Origin: Candidatus Fermentibacterota bacterium
GTDB taxonomy: Bacteria > Fermentibacterota > Fermentibacteria > Fermentibacterales > JCC-6
Reading direction: 5' to 3'
Length of the DNA stretch: 17,276 nucleotides
Assembly (NCBI GenBank): GCA_030607835.1
Contig: JAUWJE010000006.1
Span: 1 to 17,276 of the forward strand
Below, piece after piece: positions 7,767-15,902 of this stretch. Positions within the stretch are counted from its first letter, which is position 1. Each line of letters starts with the position of its first letter. Position numbers and translations under genes: made by a program. The notes below the pieces were generated by a model. That model saw only the letters and a program-made list of their open reading frames with translations. It was not told the DNA's origin and did not search any database.

Positions 7767-9322
7767 TATTCAATTTCGAGGAGTACAGGTAAACGGTGAA
7801 GGATTCCCGTAGTGTCCATAAATGTCACAGTATCTTCCGCATTAATAAGGATCAGTGTTGAATCACTCCAGGCAGAGGTACATCCTTCAAGATTCCAGAT
7901 TCTTTTCAGATTCCCTGAAATGATTTGCTGTTCGCCCCATGACAGCATCGGCAGGATATCGCAATACTCACTGTTTTCAGCAGGTGCGGACCATCTGCCG
8001 GAAGCGAAGAGTGAAGAGGGTTGAGCAAGATCGAAAGGATCGGAAATGCTTATGGAATCGGGCACAACAAGACGACCGCTTTTCCAGGACCATTCCGACA
8101 ATACAAGTATCATCTCCTGTTCTGTCAAACCGGCGAACTTTCTTCTCAGCAGCATATCGAACCGTCCCCCGCAGTTCATCAATAATCTGAAAGTACCGGT
8201 TTTCGGATTGATGCTCCATTCCTCATTTAGAGAATTCTCAGTTCCTGAATTGGGGGCATGAGTAAGAAGATCACCTTTATCAAGAACATAGAGCGTGTCA
8301 GGCTTGAAGATAAAGAAGGCAGGTGTAAGATAAGCGGAAGGTTCCACAAGCCATGACCGTCCATCCTCCGTTTCAACCCTGACAAGGAATCTTGTCCATT
8401 CAAAAGGAACAGGCAGTTCAGGATGTAATTCCGTAGCTGGAAGAATGTATGCCTGAAGACCCAGTTCGTAACACATTGCGGTAAAGAGTACTGCCAGCTC
8501 AAGGGGTGTCCCGTCTCTGGAATCCAGTATTTCCTGCAGGCTCCTTATCTCGAAGACGGATCTGCCCTTTTCGCTCACTCTAAGTCCCATGCTGTTGCAG
8601 ATAAGGCTTCTTGCCCTTCTTACCTGTGCCCACTCATCCGCTCCTGCTGAGGTTGTCTGAAGAGCTGCTTCCCTCAGATCAGGGGGATGAGGTCTGCTGA
8701 GAATGTCATTGACCAAAATAAGGATGTAACCAAAGAGATCCTCAAATGACCGGAAAGGAGTAATCCAGAGCTTTCCGGCTGAATCCGCGCAGGTATACAT
8801 GAAACCATCATCAACAATTCTTTCAGTAAAACCCTGACCGGACCAAACAAGATCATCCGGGATGTCTCCCTGAAAGCTGAAACAACAGGAATCAGGGGAT
8901 ATTCCCTTGACCGATGGAGCCAGAACAGCCCATGGTCCCTCTCCCCAGTTCTCACTCCAGTCCCTTATCAGGATTCTATATCTGATCTCCATTCCCTCCC
9001 TGAGAGCGGGATACGCCACTACGTGCGAGCGTGGCCAGCCCCCTGATCCCGATAATGTATCAACCGCCCATTCCGGGACATGTCCGGATTCCATTCCCGG
9101 AAAACCGAAAACAGCTTCCTCGAGTTCGATTGATTGAGTCTGAGGGTTAAATCCATGAGCGATACGGCTGAGAAGCCTGTCACTTCCCTGAATGCCACGG
9201 ATCTCGATAGTCTTATAGAGTGTATCATCCTTTAGAGTAATAGAGATTGAATACAGTGATACTGTTGAAGGTTCAGCAGATAGCACTGATACAATCAGTA
9301 ATGGGATAAAGAGCCACCGCAT
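7766..9322 (-). CDS. Exported transglutaminase-like protein lacking catalytic residues
   Basis: A 518-residue protein with a signal peptide (MRWLFIPLLIVSVLSA). The N-terminal region (about 17-190) is beta-rich and resembles the DUF3857-type domain that often precedes transglutaminase cores. The core lies at about 225-330. Aligned by eye with the adjacent gene 9322-11103, the nucleophile Cys is P273 (SRDGTPLELAVLF), the His is replaced (WTRFLVRV, about 309-316), and the Asp becomes E327 in LVEPSAY. All three triad positions are thus lost. The R-x-G-x-P pattern recalls SirB1-type (Transglut_core2) proteins, which also lack the Cys. The C-terminal 190 residues look beta-rich. Stop and start codons overlap with both neighbours as TAATG, so the two paralogues and the glycosyltransferase are probably made together. 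It may be a scaffold or regulator of its partner; no function is proven. Confidence 0.72.
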   Translation of the reverse strand: MRWLFIPLLIVSVLSAEPSTVSLYSISITLKDDTLYKTIEIRGIQGSDRLLSRIAHGFNPQTQSIELEEAVFGFPGMESGHVPEWAVDTLSGSGGWPRSHVVAYPALREGMEIRYRILIRDWSENWGEGPWAVLAPSVKGISPDSCCFSFQGDIPDDLVWSGQGFTERIVDDGFMYTCADSAGKLWITPFRSFEDLFGYILILVNDILSRPHPPDLREAALQTTSAGADEWAQVRRARSLICNSMGLRVSEKGRSVFEIRSLQEILDSRDGTPLELAVLFTAMCYELGLQAYILPATELHPELPVPFEWTRFLVRVETEDGRSWLVEPSAYLTPAFFIFKPDTLYVLDKGDLLTHAPNSGTENSLNEEWSINPKTGTFRLLMNCGGRFDMLLRRKFAGLTEQEMILVLSEWSWKSGRLVVPDSISISDPFDLAQPSSLFASGRWSAPAENSEYCDILPMLSWGEQQIISGNLKRIWNLEGCTSAWSDSTLILINAEDTVTFMDTTGILHRLPVLLEIE

Positions 9323-11103
9323 TACCTGAATACCACCGTTCTGAAGGATCCTGACATTCTTGAAAGGAGACCTGATCTCAAATCAATAAGTTGAGATGAA
9401 TCCGGAATCATCGGCATAAGAGACATGAATTCATCCATTCGGAGATATTCATCACCATGATAGAATTCAATACTGTAATTGCTAGAAGAATAAGGTTCGG
9501 GAATTTCCGGAGAACCCGAAGGCAGTCCAGTCAGATCCAATCTCAGATGTGCGTTATAAGGTGTTTCAATAAAAACATTATCCCTTATACCCGGAAGGAC
9601 ATATGCGCTTGCTCTTGAACCGACAAGATCGATTGTTTCAAGCCCTGGAACCAGCATATAGAGGGATTTATCCTTTCTTATATAGCTGCACTCCCATGAT
9701 CCGGATCCGTGCACAGTCAGAGATTGTCCGTTTATGTTCGGATCACCATCAAGATGGATGTCCGATCCTGGAAGCGCTCCAAACAGAGTCTCAAGGAGTA
9801 ATGTTCTTCTCTCAAGTGCCACTCCTGCAAGCATGGATCTGAAAAGCTCATCGGCTGCCCCTGACATAGTGACATTAATATTTCCATTAATTATTCCCGA
9901 ATCAGCATCAAAGGAGCCTTCTATCAGAATGGAAAGGGAATCAAGGTGATATTTGTCCGGAAAATTCTTCAATCCGCTCCCTGAAGCCGTTAAGGGTAGA
10001 TATTCCGCAGCTCTGAGTGCGTACGAGTACCCATCCTCCGAGAATTTGTTCACCGGATCCAGAAACATCACTTGGTTTGAATTGATATCGAGAGCGACAA
10101 GCATGTGATCAAAACTTCGAGAGCCTGCATATTCTGCAATGCTTCCCGATGTTGAAGTAAGAACTGCGTACGGATTATGTCCGGCTCTTCTTAGAAGCCA
10201 TAGAAGGAGAACTGCTTTATCACGGCAGACGCCGGCATGCTCATTCAGTGTTTCAAGAGGGAAACGCGGTGTATAACCGGGATCTCTTCCCCAGTTTCCG
10301 CTGAGGTATTCAATCTCCTCTGAAACCCAGCTGCAGATATTAACGGGTTCAGAGCCTGTTATTTCCAGAATCGAATCAGCGACTGGTTCATAATCCTGCA
10401 TGAGTGTTTCATCAAGAACAGTGTACAATCCAGCGCTTACATCTGACGGTTGATGGCTGGCGATCGTAATAGCAGGGCTGCATTCGGTAATATTTCGTGA
10501 GAATGGAAGAGCAGGTATCGGACTGTAGGAATAAGTACTCCATGAAAAACATACCGTTGTGTCGTTAAAAGGAATTATCTCAGGCTGAGGGAGATCATTG
10601 GAAGAAATATAGATTTCCCGATCAGCGGGCCAGAACACTCTGAAAGTTCCGGCTTTGATACTGTCTCTCGCCGCCGCATAGTATGTATACGAGTAGAAAT
10701 CATCCATAGGCAGGTAATCGATGTGCCGTCTTATCTCAATAAAAAGCGTATCACCAATTTCAATCCCTGGAAATTCCACAAACAGTTCCCTTAGAGAACT
10801 CTCAAGTCTTCCGTCAGGAAGAAGAGATCTGTGAGGAATCTCTCTCAATACAGCGTCATCAGTACCTCTTCCCGGTCTCCAGTGTCTTATGAAAGCGATT
10901 GAAATCTCAAGTGACTCCCATGTGTTCCTGAACGAAGATACAAGTTCTCTGTAGTACTCAACTCCTCTTGCAGTAAGGGGAATTATGACTTCACGAGTGA
11001 CCTCTGAATAGCCGGAATCCGGAGAAGAACAGTAAAGTGTTACATCATGATTCAGAAAGACTGCATCCGGAGATGCGAGAATGATTGCCAGAATAAACAA
11101 CAA
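9322..11103 (-). CDS. Exported transglutaminase-like protein with intact Cys-His-Asp triad
   Basis: A 593-residue protein with a short hydrophobic leader (MLFILAIILASPDA) and a DUF3857-like N-terminal beta domain (about 15-200). The transglutaminase/cysteine-protease core (about 235-355) is complete: C293 in HAGVCRDKAVLLLWLLRRAG, H333 in RSFDHMLVALD, D349 in VMFLDP. A beta-rich C-terminal half follows, as in DUF3857/DUF3858 proteins. Such proteins are exported in FCB bacteria and are suspected of protein or peptidoglycan-linked cleavage or crosslinking, but no substrate is established. The start is a TTG lying one codon after the surE stop, which is in the same frame. GGGAG sits about 10 bases before it, and a second TTG follows at once. 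No ATG gives a sensible leader. It is the active partner of the degenerate paralogue downstream. Confidence 0.78.
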   Translation of the reverse strand: MLFILAIILASPDAVFLNHDVTLYCSSPDSGYSEVTREVIIPLTARGVEYYRELVSSFRNTWESLEISIAFIRHWRPGRGTDDAVLREIPHRSLLPDGRLESSLRELFVEFPGIEIGDTLFIEIRRHIDYLPMDDFYSYTYYAAARDSIKAGTFRVFWPADREIYISSNDLPQPEIIPFNDTTVCFSWSTYSYSPIPALPFSRNITECSPAITIASHQPSDVSAGLYTVLDETLMQDYEPVADSILEITGSEPVNICSWVSEEIEYLSGNWGRDPGYTPRFPLETLNEHAGVCRDKAVLLLWLLRRAGHNPYAVLTSTSGSIAEYAGSRSFDHMLVALDINSNQVMFLDPVNKFSEDGYSYALRAAEYLPLTASGSGLKNFPDKYHLDSLSILIEGSFDADSGIINGNINVTMSGAADELFRSMLAGVALERRTLLLETLFGALPGSDIHLDGDPNINGQSLTVHGSGSWECSYIRKDKSLYMLVPGLETIDLVGSRASAYVLPGIRDNVFIETPYNAHLRLDLTGLPSGSPEIPEPYSSSNYSIEFYHGDEYLRMDEFMSLMPMIPDSSQLIDLRSGLLSRMSGSFRTVVFR

Positions 11104-11106
11104 TGC

Positions 11107-11859
11107 TCAGTGACTCCCGTCTGTAAGCTCCAGGATCGGTGGCTGGCGGGTTGATGTTCTGTTAACATCAAGCAGAGTCATACTGATATAATGATTCTTA
11201 ACAGCGTCTACATCGGTACCATCAGGATCAAACACAGGAAGTGACCGGTACCTGTCATATGCGAATACTCTGCCCGGTTCAAGTTCTCTGAACGAAATAT
11301 CAGCGCTGAATTGCGCCATCCGTGTCCATCTCCACCCCTTGATCTCACTGATTTCCATAGCTGGAATATTTACATTAACAATTGTTCCATTCGGAATATT
11401 ATTATTTATGTCATTTTCAAGAAGCGTATCAAGAGCAGAGGAAGCAGTTTTAAACAAAGGCTTCTCGCCGTGTGCTGAAATCTGAACGCTCAACGCAATG
11501 GATGGAATGTTCCATAGAGCGGCTTCCATCGCAGCGGCAACGGTTCCGGAATACAGAATGTTATTCGAGAGATTCGCTCCTGGATTGATACCGGATACAA
11601 GCAGATCAGGAGGATTATCCTTCATAACCTCCATGAGAGCTATCTTTACACAATCTGTGGGTGTTCCCTCAAGAGCCCACCTGCGCTCTCCTTCACTTAT
11701 GAGCTCCATTGAAGAATAAAGCCCTAAAGCATGGCTTGTACCGCTGCAGTGATGAAGCGGAGCAACAACCCATATCTCGTGTTCTTTTCCTAAAGAGTTT
11801 TCCAGCTCGATAAGTCCCGGCTGATCATAACCATCATCGTTTGTCAGAAGAATCCGCAT
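11107..11859 (-). CDS. surE: 5'/3'-nucleotidase SurE
   Basis: SurE is a cytoplasmic metal-dependent phosphatase acting on nucleoside monophosphates and short polyphosphates, linked to stationary-phase survival. The 250-residue product begins MRILLTNDDGYDQPG, which places the metal-binding Asp pair at residues 8-9 (TNDDG). It has APLHHCSGTSHAL with the conserved SG, and SGINPGANLSNNILYSGTVAAAMEA, where the Asn of SGIN completes the metal site. The usual RxR before SG is HHC here. The frame is open 17 codons further upstream to 11910, but that segment lies inside the upstream gene and precedes the canonical MRIL start, so I chose the ATG at 11859. That ATG is four bases after the stop of the PorV-like gene, with no clear Shine-Dalgarno, suggesting coupled translation. 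Confidence 0.95.
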   Translation of the reverse strand: MRILLTNDDGYDQPGLIELENSLGKEHEIWVVAPLHHCSGTSHALGLYSSMELISEGERRWALEGTPTDCVKIALMEVMKDNPPDLLVSGINPGANLSNNILYSGTVAAAMEAALWNIPSIALSVQISAHGEKPLFKTASSALDTLLENDINNNIPNGTIVNVNIPAMEISEIKGWRWTRMAQFSADISFRELEPGRVFAYDRYRSLPVFDPDGTDVDAVKNHYISMTLLDVNRTSTRQPPILELTDGSH

Positions 11860-11863
11860 GTAG

Positions 11864-12766
11864 TTAAAGAGACCGTTCAAGTGTGAACCGATGTACAGTT
11901 CCCATAGCATAGTCTACAGGAACGAAGGCGTAATCGAGTATCCACCCTCCTGCCGAAAGACCCATTCCAGCTGAAAGGTTTCTTGAATCATCAAAGAACC
12001 TCATGCCGAATCGGAGGCGCAGCCATCTCTTTGGCGTGTATTCCAGACCGCTGCCTGCTGAGAATCTGTTGTCAAGCGGTTTTCTGATCTCACCTGATAA
12101 TGCGAGTAACCCGATTGGCAATCCGAAAGTATATCTTGCTCCAGCCCTCCAGGTTGATGGAAGTCTGAATTCGTTATCAACCATGGTTATTGATGGTCCG
12201 ATATGCTGCACCGCGGCAGCTATATCCAGATTTGCCATTGGATGCAATACAAGGCCAGCATCAAACGCGATACCTGACGAACTTTCCAGCCAGATCTTCT
12301 CACGGATTATCTTGATTCCCAATCCGAGATCAAACATTCCCAGTCGAACCGCGCCTGCGGCATGGAAGGACATGTCCCACGCGGAAAAAGTGTCGAGCGG
12401 TTCAGAAGTTGCTTCATTTCGCATCTCCAGGTTTCCGACATGAAGGAAACGACCGCCAAAAGCACAGGTAACAGGACCTGCCAAGAAATTCCAGGCAAGG
12501 TAGTTCTGTGAAGCATCTCCAAGCCATTGATTGTGTCCGGCTGATATTGCACCTGTTTCAAGTGAAGCGAGCAGAGCCGGATTTGTGAATCCTGCCAGAC
12601 TCCCACTGTTTAATATCCCTGTTCCACCGAGTGCGGCTGCTCTGGCTCCAGGATCGATCTTCAGAAAACTGAAAGCTCCCGCACCTGCGTCACGGTATAC
12701 TTCATCTGAAGAAAACACCGGGAACACAGCAAATATGAGTAATCCAGCAAGAAATATTCTGATCAT
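11864..12766 (-). CDS. PorV/PorQ-family outer-membrane protein
   Basis: A 300-residue beta-barrel-type protein with a signal peptide (residues 1-19, ending FPVFSS). The segment GAGAFSFLKIDPGARAAALGGTGI right after the leader is the hallmark of the PorV/PorQ (UPF0164-like) family. The rest is an even pattern of amphipathic strands rich in Gly, Ala and aromatic residues. In Bacteroidetes, PorV carries cargo from the type IX translocon to the attachment complex. FCB lineages carry many paralogues, often of unknown role, so the paralogue cannot be set from this sequence. The link to the GH85 enzyme with a secretion tail further down the same strand is suggestive. It is the first gene of the minus-strand run. 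The ATG at 12766 has only a weak GAG site. Confidence 0.8.
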   Translation of the reverse strand: MIRIFLAGLLIFAVFPVFSSDEVYRDAGAGAFSFLKIDPGARAAALGGTGILNSGSLAGFTNPALLASLETGAISAGHNQWLGDASQNYLAWNFLAGPVTCAFGGRFLHVGNLEMRNEATSEPLDTFSAWDMSFHAAGAVRLGMFDLGLGIKIIREKIWLESSSGIAFDAGLVLHPMANLDIAAAVQHIGPSITMVDNEFRLPSTWRAGARYTFGLPIGLLALSGEIRKPLDNRFSAGSGLEYTPKRWLRLRFGMRFFDDSRNLSAGMGLSAGGWILDYAFVPVDYAMGTVHRFTLERSL

Positions 12767-12805
12767 GACACTCGCATTTCAATGAAAATATTGATTTACA
12801 TATTA

Positions 12806-12840
12806 TCCATTATCTAATTTCTATCATTCGAATTGACAAT
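12806..12840 (-). promoter_or_regulatory. Putative promoter of the minus-strand run
   Basis: On the minus strand, TTGTCA (12839-12834) is followed by 17 to 19 bases and then TAGATAAT, giving a possible -10 (TAGATA at 17 or GATAAT at 19). It lies about 45-75 bases before the PorV-like gene in an AT-rich gap. Its -35 overlaps the plus-strand TTGACA, so the two promoters would compete back to back. The call rests on consensus matches only. Confidence 0.3.
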
Positions 12841-12861
12841 AGTTCCACTTTGAAGTGGATT
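12833..12861 (+). promoter_or_regulatory. Putative promoter with embedded palindrome upstream of the prolyl oligopeptidase
   Basis: A perfect TTGACA (12833-12838) is followed after 17 bases by TGGATT (12856-12861), a poor -10 with 3 of 6 matches. Between and into them lies TCCACTT-TG-AAGTGGA (12844-12859), a perfect inverted repeat with 7-base arms. That is a possible operator for a dimeric regulator. Downstream to 12910 the DNA is strongly AT-rich, with other -10-like TATATT sequences. Confidence 0.35.
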
Positions 12862-12934
12862 CGTAAATATATTATCGCATATTATATTTTTCATATTAGA
12901 TATTATTCCTCTTTTTCAAGAATGGAGTGGTCAG

Positions 12935-15049
12935 TTGAAGTCGATAATAATACTTTCTGTTTTAGCTATCTGCGGTGCCCCTGTTACTTTCGGTATCGAG
13001 TATCCGGAAGCCAGAGTCTCCGATCAGATGGATGATTATTTTGGAACACTCGTTCCTGACCCCTACCGCTGGCTCGAGGATGTTGATTCCGATGAAACAC
13101 TTGAGTGGGTATCCGCACAGAACGAGCTATGGGACAGTTTTATCGAGAATTTTCCACGAAGGGAATGGATAAGAGAAAGACTTGAGGAGCTCTACAATTA
13201 CGAGCGCTACTCGATGCCATACAGAAGAGGTGAGCGCTACTTTTTCAGCCTTAACGACGGGCTGCAGAATCACTCCGTTTTCTGCTACCGTGAGAGCCTT
13301 GATGGTGAACCGATTGTACTTATCGACCCGAATGAATTTCCCGGTGAGGAAAGGCTGTCTCTTGCAGGAGCCAGCGTAACCGATGACGGTGAGCTGCTTG
13401 CCTGGGCGATCAGCGAGAGCGGGTCGGACTGGGCCATATGGTACGTAATGGATATAGAAACACAAGCTGCTTTGAGTGATACAATCCTCTGGACAAAAGG
13501 CGGAGTCAGCTGGAACGCTGACAACACAGGTTTTTACTATACCAGGTACGAACAACCCGAGGAGGGGCAGGAATACACCGAGCGCAACGAGAGCCAGAGG
13601 ATATTCTTCCATAGTCTCGGTACTTCGCAGGAACAGGACACTCTGGTTTACGAACGGCCGGACAGACCTGAGTGGATGCTTGGAGCCTATGAGACGGATG
13701 ACAGCAGATACCTGATCATATGGATCTATGACACGAGCCAGACTCGGAAAAACGGGATCTTTTACCTGGATCTCCTATCGGAGGATAGACAGGTAGTGGA
13801 ACTTCTGGGGGATTTTGATGCGCGATACTCGCTAATCGGTAACATCGGTGAGGAATTTTACATTCGAACAGACCTTGATGCTCCCCACGAGAGGATTATC
13901 TGCATCGACATCACCGAACCTTCCCGTGATAAGTGGAGAGAGATAGTGCCCGAAGCAGAAGAGATACTTGAGAGCGCTTCAATCCTGAACAACAGTGAGT
14001 CCCTTGTACTGCAGTATTCGTGGGATGCCTTCAGTAAAGTATATCTGTATGACATTGAAGGTGAGTTTCAGAAAGAACTTGAATTCCCCAGTCAGGGAAC
14101 AGTGTGGGGCTTCTGGGGTCTTCAGTCGGACACTGAGACTTTCTACCTTTTCAGCTCCCTCCTTTATCCCGGACAGGTTTACAATTACGACTTCGAGACT
14201 GGTGAGAGTACCTTGCTTTGGTCACCCGAAATAAACGCTGATCTCTCGGGATACCATGAAGAACAGGTTTTCTATGAGAGCCACGATGGAACGATGATTC
14301 CGATGTTTCTGATCTACCCGAAGGGTATCGACCTGGATGGGTCGAATCCCACGATTATGCACGGATACGGAGGGTTCGGCGCTTCGATGAAACCTTGGTT
14401 CAGTACCTCAAGGCTTGTCTGGCTGGAGATGGGCGGCATCTACGCTGTTCCCTGTATTCGAGGGGGTGGAGAGTACGGTGAAGAATGGCACCTGGCAGGA
14501 ATAAAAGAGAATCGTCCTGTGGTATTCGGTGATTTCATAAGTGCGGCGGAGTACCTTATAGAGGAGGGTTACACCTCAACGCCGAAGCTTGCCATCTCAG
14601 GGACCTCTAACGGAGGAACCCTGATCGCAGCATGCCTGAACATAAGACCAGACCTGTTCGGTGCCGCTGCTCCCTCAATGGGTGTGATGGATTTACTCCG
14701 CTTTCAGCTGTTTACAATCGGGTGGGCCTGGATCTCCGAGTACGGCAATCCCGATGATCCTGACGAATTTGAGTTCATTCTCGATTACTCACCATACCAC
14801 AACATCGAACCGGATATCGAGTATCCTCCTGTTTTGATAACAACTGCAGATCACGATGACAGAGTGGTTCCCGGACACAGCTTCAAGTACGGGGCAAGAC
14901 TGCAGTCTGCTCAGGTCGGAGATGCTCCCATTCTGATGTCGATTCATGAAAGATCCGGGCACGGTGGAGCGGTAGGTCTATCCGAAAGACTGGATCGAAA
15001 ATCCGAGCTCTACGCTTTCTTCTGGCAGATGCTGGGAATGATGGAGTGA
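12935..15049 (+). CDS. Exported prolyl oligopeptidase (peptidase family S9A)
   Basis: S9A enzymes cut short peptides after proline with a serine protease triad shielded by a beta-propeller. The 704-residue product has an apparent signal peptide (MKSIIILSVLAICGAPVTFG), so it should act in the periplasm or outside. The first mature block, DPYRWLEDVDSDETLEWV, is typical of the family. The seven-blade propeller spans about 85-430 and the alpha/beta-hydrolase domain about 430-704. The triad is S558 (SGTSNGGTL), the Asp of ADHDDRVVP (D641 by the D-x-x-V pattern) and H676 (RSGHGG). The oxyanion region YGGFGASMKPWF and the propeller-cap contact GGGEYGEEWH are also present. The start is TTG, supported by GGAG seven bases upstream; no in-frame ATG would keep the leader. 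It is the first gene of a plus-strand group, after the AT-rich divergent gap. Confidence 0.95.
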   Translation: MKSIIILSVLAICGAPVTFGIEYPEARVSDQMDDYFGTLVPDPYRWLEDVDSDETLEWVSAQNELWDSFIENFPRREWIRERLEELYNYERYSMPYRRGERYFFSLNDGLQNHSVFCYRESLDGEPIVLIDPNEFPGEERLSLAGASVTDDGELLAWAISESGSDWAIWYVMDIETQAALSDTILWTKGGVSWNADNTGFYYTRYEQPEEGQEYTERNESQRIFFHSLGTSQEQDTLVYERPDRPEWMLGAYETDDSRYLIIWIYDTSQTRKNGIFYLDLLSEDRQVVELLGDFDARYSLIGNIGEEFYIRTDLDAPHERIICIDITEPSRDKWREIVPEAEEILESASILNNSESLVLQYSWDAFSKVYLYDIEGEFQKELEFPSQGTVWGFWGLQSDTETFYLFSSLLYPGQVYNYDFETGESTLLWSPEINADLSGYHEEQVFYESHDGTMIPMFLIYPKGIDLDGSNPTIMHGYGGFGASMKPWFSTSRLVWLEMGGIYAVPCIRGGGEYGEEWHLAGIKENRPVVFGDFISAAEYLIEEGYTSTPKLAISGTSNGGTLIAACLNIRPDLFGAAAPSMGVMDLLRFQLFTIGWAWISEYGNPDDPDEFEFILDYSPYHNIEPDIEYPPVLITTADHDDRVVPGHSFKYGARLQSAQVGDAPILMSIHERSGHGGAVGLSERLDRKSELYAFFWQMLGMME

Positions 15050-15083
15050 TCGGAATTCGTTAAAAGCAGGGATGGAATTATTC

Positions 15084-15902
15084 ATGAATGCGGTTCATTT
15101 CAGAACAGGAAAGCATGAAGGACTCTGGAACATGGCTTTCGATAAATACATGATGGAACAGGTACGCGATGGTCGATGGGATTTTATTCTCCGAACGTAT
15201 GGCTGGAAACCGGCTTGCGTTTCAATCGGAAAACTGCAGAAACGTGACAGTGAAATAGACTGCGATCGACTCCTTCGTGATGGCTACCACATAGTAAGAA
15301 GACCTACTGGTGGACGTGCTGTCTGGCACGAAACCGAATTGACTTACAGTATTGTAGCTGGGATAGAACATCCACTTGTATCCGGTTCCATAAGTGAAGC
15401 ACTCAGGAAAGTCTCCATGCCAATGGTTAAAGCCATGAATATTCTTGACATACCGGTATCTGTGAGTTCTTCAGACCGTCACCGCGCCGGAGGACCAAGA
15501 ATACAATCCAATCCCTGCTTTACTTCCCACGGGAAATGGGAAGTCGGCACACCTGACGGCAGAAAGCTGGTTGGAAGCGCACAGGCACGCAGCAGGGGCA
15601 TCTTCCTTGAACATGGTTCAATTCTATTTTTGAATGATCAGATGAAAATACTTGACTACCTTCCGCAAAACACTTCATCAAACCAGAAGAACGTACTTGC
15701 TCATCACCTGAAGGTGGGTATCGCATGCGTATGGGAATTCAAACCTGATCTGGAAATGCGGGATATGGAGAATGCCCTGCACTCTTCCTTTGCAGATGCA
15801 ATTGGTGAGGATCTTCATTACAGTGATTTCGAAACATTGGATGAGAAAAGGCTCAAGGAGCTGTTAAGCGAATGCAGAAATGAAATACAAGAAAAAGCCT
15901 GA
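15084..15902 (+). CDS. lipM: Octanoyltransferase LipM-type / lipoate-protein ligase family
   Basis: Member of the LplA/LipB/LipM fold that moves octanoyl or lipoyl groups onto lipoyl domains of dehydrogenases or GcvH. Seen: NMAFDKYM near the start, RRPTGGRAVWHETELTYS (72-89) for the acyl pocket, C145 in NPCFTSHGKWEV, K161 in GRKLVGSAQ, and FLEHGSILF. A Cys at this place is the acyl-enzyme nucleophile of LipM octanoyltransferases (C150 in Bacillus subtilis) and is absent from LplA ligases. Together with the following lipA it points to octanoyl transfer rather than lipoate salvage. The ATG at 15084 is preferred: GGATGGA lies 7 bases upstream and the family's N-terminus is short. An ATG at 15072 would add four residues but has its Shine-Dalgarno directly abutting. 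It lies 34 bases after the peptidase gene and overlaps lipA by 23 bases. Confidence 0.88.
   Translation: MNAVHFRTGKHEGLWNMAFDKYMMEQVRDGRWDFILRTYGWKPACVSIGKLQKRDSEIDCDRLLRDGYHIVRRPTGGRAVWHETELTYSIVAGIEHPLVSGSISEALRKVSMPMVKAMNILDIPVSVSSSDRHRAGGPRIQSNPCFTSHGKWEVGTPDGRKLVGSAQARSRGIFLEHGSILFLNDQMKILDYLPQNTSSNQKNVLAHHLKVGIACVWEFKPDLEMRDMENALHSSFADAIGEDLHYSDFETLDEKRLKELLSECRNEIQEKA

Noticed and set aside
12003..12443. Plus-strand open frame of 146 codons
   Set aside because: Antisense to the PorV/PorQ-like gene, Ser/Pro rich, no start signal and no family features.
13127..13612. Minus-strand open frame of 161 codons
   Set aside because: Antisense to the propeller part of the prolyl oligopeptidase, which is clearly coding on the plus strand.
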